Assembly (NCBI GenBank): GCA_005406025.1
Contig: BGZK01000011.1
Location: forward strand, 496,001-560,000
From: Eumeta japonica
Lineage: Eukaryota; Arthropoda; Insecta; Lepidoptera; Psychidae
DNA length: 64,000 bases
Reading direction: 5' to 3'
The position numbers were made by a program, and so were the translations under genes. The notes beneath the pieces were generated by a model, which made no database searches, had not been told where the DNA came from, and saw nothing but the letters and a program-made list of their open reading frames with translations. Within the stretch, counting starts at the first letter, position 1. Each line of letters starts with the position of its first letter. This document shows, piece by piece, positions 60,806-64,000 of this stretch.

Positions 60806-63390
60806 CATCACTAAAAATGTAAAGATCTAAAAAAAAAGGGAGTGACATTGTTTGCTCCATTTGCTCCCAGCTTATAAAATCAATAAGGTTGTGCCCTCTA
60901 GAATATGACGTGTGGCCCGTGCAAAATTGTTCAAGAAAAGATTCCCTTGAGGTACAGGCCTTCTGTGATACTCTCTGTGGCGGACCGGGCGCACGCGAAT
61001 GGAACGTTCAACGGCCCGTTTCTGTTGTTTGCTGATCGGCTGATTAATTGGAAGAGCGGCACCACGCCAACTTAGGTGATCGAAATAATACCTCTGAACA
61101 CTATGTGTCTATAAAAGCGCAGAGTTTCACCTCCGATACTCCAACACGTATGCGATGTACTATAGTAGACTGTAGACTAAATGCAGTACTGTGGTAGTGC
61201 AGGTTTGATGCAACATGCAGGTGTATTTTAATACAATTATTTGAAATTTCTGGATCCATCCTTTAAACAGTGATCAATTAGACGGGTCGACTTTAGACCA
61301 ATCGGATTGAGACGGCCCGGATATGAAAATCTGTCCTCGAGCGGAAGCCGTATGTCGAGACAGCCATGCTATTTTTCGACATCGATTACGGGCTGTGCCG
61401 AAATAGGTGCCGCTATCTGGCGACCCTGAACGACTACCGTCAGCGGTCGGCGGCCTGACGGCAAGGCCGCTGATTTCTATGTCACGTGGTCAGCCCTTTG
61501 AAGGATTATTGAGACAATACTGTAGACGTTTATGATACATTTCGGAAATAAAACTCATGCGAACTCATAACTTTATTCACAAAAAACTATATTTTCTATT
61601 AAAAACTATTATTATCTACATAAAACTATACCGAAAAGCGATGTTTTCGTATGTACAAATTACGAGTTCGAAACTCGTCTATATACACTCTGTGGGTTGA
61701 AAAATAAGATAACTTATCATTACAAAACTAATAAAGATTTACAATAAAAATATTCCAATTATATTGAAAATGTTACTAAACGTAACAAAAAAATAAATAA
61801 AAAAATACGACCACACTCTCCGACTGCTCGAGGTAGGATGACGCTCGATGGCTCGATCGACACACAGCCGACCTTACCTCCCGTGCTCGCATGCTCAGGC
61901 GCAGCCGTGGCGGCGACCGTCATCTGTCGTCACTTAATCAAGTGCTATGAATTATAGCCGCGTCTCTAAACAGGGTGTTGGTTACGTTATATATTCATGC
62001 CATGTGCACGTCAGGGTGTGCAGGGAAGATTGCATCGCAAAAAGTCTCTCTTTTACAGCTGTTGCCGTATCAGGTACAGGGGTAAACGAGTCACCGGAAT
62101 CCTCGTCTTTCTTTTTACGTCTTCCTTTTTACGTCTTTCTTTCTTCACTGTAAGAAAGACGCAAAAAGATATCACTTCACCTATGTATTCCGTGAGAGTG
62201 AAGTCGGTCGCTACAGTCAATTTAGCCCCAGTGTCGCACTACCACATATGATAAAAACAATAATTAATATTTCAATTATTATAATTGTATATAAAAATCG
62301 AAATAAAAATACATCTTAACTAAATAACATGCTTGAAGTTTGTGAAATATGACAGTTTATTTAAATGTCATTTCATAAATTTTTATTAAAATTCATCCAT
62401 CCTCGTTCGATATTATCATAGTAAAGCATCGTCCTTGTATTTCTTTAATTTACTTTATAAATTATGTAAATGACTCAAGCCTAAAAGTTACTGATATAAC
62501 TTTGATATTTGGATAATACAACGTCAATTATTAATGTATCACCACTCAAAACTTAGTTGTGTTGAGTGTTTAAACATATCAAAAAATTAAGGTATTTCTA
62601 TTTTTTGTGACAAGAATGTCCAAAACTTTTATAACGGTTTCGTTTAAATAATCAAAATATTTACGAAACTATTACATTGTATAAATTACATTACATGTGA
62701 ATTTAAACATATTTTCTATATTAGAATAGCAACCTCACTAAGTTTCAATACTCTGAAGATCTTCAATAATCTCTCATCCACATTGACTGTGAACTTTATA
62801 TAATGTAAAGCGAAATATACCTTTATCAATATCCTATTACTAACCAAAACAAATGAAAACAGATTCTATTTTTTTTGAGATACAAAAAAATTGTGATAAT
62901 GTGTCTACTAATTAATATATGTAAAACAGTATAAAGTAGAAAATTAAATTCATTGAAAAACCATAAAGTTTGTGTGTTAACTATATTGTGTGTTAACTAA
63001 ATTATAAAAGTTATTATAAAGCTTTAGAAAAGTGATTAAAAATTTTGCCTCCATGCACGCTTAAGGATATTTTCTTCGTTGTATATAAATGTTCGAATTT
63101 AAAAACTTGTGAATTAAAATCATTTTCACGGCGCACAATACAAATATACATGGAGTGCGCTATAAATTTCTGGAACTGGCAACTTACATAATCAATATTT
63201 AAAAAGTAATTATTATATTTGAAAATGAAATTCTTTGGCTGTAGAACACAGTTTGTTTCAACTGTCAATTGTTTCTACATTGTGGCGACATTTTAAAAAT
63301 ATTTCGTGTTTTCATCACTATTGATTTAAATCGTGAAAACGTTGGTGATGTGATTTTAAGTGTAATTTGACAGCTAAGTAGAGCCTTGTT
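60806..63390. other. gene-free stretch, unassigned sequence
   Basis: No recognisable gene. GC-richer blocks lie at 61310-61490 and 61810-61930. A reversed AATAAA (61570) and a long AT-rich run recall an LTR on the minus strand, but no matching partner or TG...CA ends were found. A 17-bp-arm hairpin is at 62125-62168. The remainder is AT-rich. Confidence 0.35.
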
Positions 63391-63399
63391 TGGCTTCTA

Positions 63400-64000
63400 A
63401 TTGTTTTTGGCGATGAAGTACCATGTAAGACGATTATTTACAACTAGTTTGCAGAATTCAAGCGCGGTTGTGTCAATCTTAGTGACAAATTTCGTGACGG
63501 TTGCCTGTCCACCACTGAGACCAACAAAACCATAGATGCTGTGCGCCGTATGATCAAAGCAGACAGGCATGACCGCGTCATTGGTGCAATTCCATGCTTA
63601 CCAGATCCCAGGAAGGGGCGTCAAATTTGGTGTGCGACATAACAACAGGTAGCTAAATATGGATTTATTGTTACTACCCCAAAATAAAGCAGTAATCTCT
63701 CGTACGGCTCTATAGAGATGAGCCGAAACAGACTAAAGTGGCGCGCGAGCGAAGTGCCTGTAAGCCTTTTTTAATACAATGCTAGTTCTCATACGGCCAA
63801 ACAGACAAATACCATTTTGAAGGAGGAAAACGTAGAATTTATGACCGATTCCGTATACAGTCCCGACTTGGCACCTTGTGACTTTTTTAAAAAATTAAGA
63901 ACCAATTACGGGGTCAACAATTTTCATTATCAGAAGAAGCTGTCGAAAAGTATGAAAAACATGTTTTCGACATCACCAAAGAGGAGTGTCATAAATGTTT
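63400..64000 (+). pseudogene. mariner transposase relic (runs off the window)
   Basis: The + strand reads FAEFKRGCVNLSDKFRDGCL and NKTIDAVRRMIKADRH (63450-63575). After internal deletions come a KVARERSA-like stretch (63735), NASSHTAKQTN, LKEENVEFMTDSVYSPDLA, PCDFF and an EEAVEKYEKHVF-like end (63930). The order matches a mariner transposase of another subfamily than the copy at 17 kb, missing the central part with the first catalytic Asp. Frameshifts and stops show it is dead. The right end is outside the window. Confidence 0.85.

Noticed and set aside
61500..61960. Possible solo LTR on the minus strand (reversed AATAAA at 61570)
   Set aside because: No second copy, no TG...CA ends and no primer-binding site could be shown.
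1..64000. CRISPR arrays, bacterial operons, riboswitches
   Set aside because: The DNA is animal nuclear sequence; the tandem repeats present have no spacer structure.

Overview
The window is insect nuclear DNA, almost certainly from a moth or butterfly (Lepidoptera). It is AT-rich, with scattered CpG/GC-rich patches and short exons in long introns. Its transposon load fits Lepidoptera: a Helitron with TCTATAC...CTAG ends at an A^T site, a cecropia/mori-type mariner, piggyBac, hAT, a DIRS-type reverse-transcriptase relic and tRNA-like SINEs. Few host genes can be supported, and most open frames are chance or transposon-derived.

Left part (1-10 kb): the 3' end of a LIM-only gene orthologous to Drosophila Beadex/dLMO on the + strand. 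One exon (4261-4411) encodes the second half of LIM2. A last coding exon (8167-8298) follows a 3.75 kb intron. The first LIM exons are not in the window. A GC-rich island at 2715-3150 could be an internal promoter.

Middle (10-30 kb): mostly noncoding DNA with a DIRS-like RT relic (15198-15801, minus), a broken mariner (16711-17712, minus), a foldback MITE (19347-19535), a 25-bp-arm hairpin (20243-20296), a degenerate 5S rRNA copy (20959-21073) and a GATCTC-type degenerate satellite in a Helitron-like remnant (24.2-24.8 kb). At 25137-27637 (minus) lie two exons of a trypsin-like serine protease homologue with an unusual ~580-residue acidic, N/S/T/K-rich tail and a hydrophobic C-terminus. The upstream exon carries an in-frame TGA, so it is either a very recent pseudogene or has a sequence error. 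A foldback repeat sits in its intron.

29.6-35.1 kb: a ~2.95 kb hAT element with a BED-type transposase pseudogene. A 2.58 kb piggyBac-like element, with its own transposase pseudogene, is inserted at a TTAA inside it. A complete 209-bp non-autonomous Helitron follows at 35611-35819.

Right part (36-64 kb): no recognisable host gene. It holds Helitron-like fragments, diverged tandem repeats, a ~244-bp higher-order minisatellite (41.1-41.9 kb), a CA microsatellite, several GC-rich islands (one with an open frame ending at a consensus splice donor on the minus strand, 49994-50294), two copies of an undescribed-looking dispersed repeat with a perfect 18-bp palindrome (51.4 and 60.5 kb), a small MITE (53.9 kb) and a mariner relic running off the right edge. 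No CRISPR array, operon or prokaryotic feature is present, as expected for a eukaryotic genome. I saw no convincing novel multi-gene system; the protease homologue with the acidic tail is the most interesting host-like locus.
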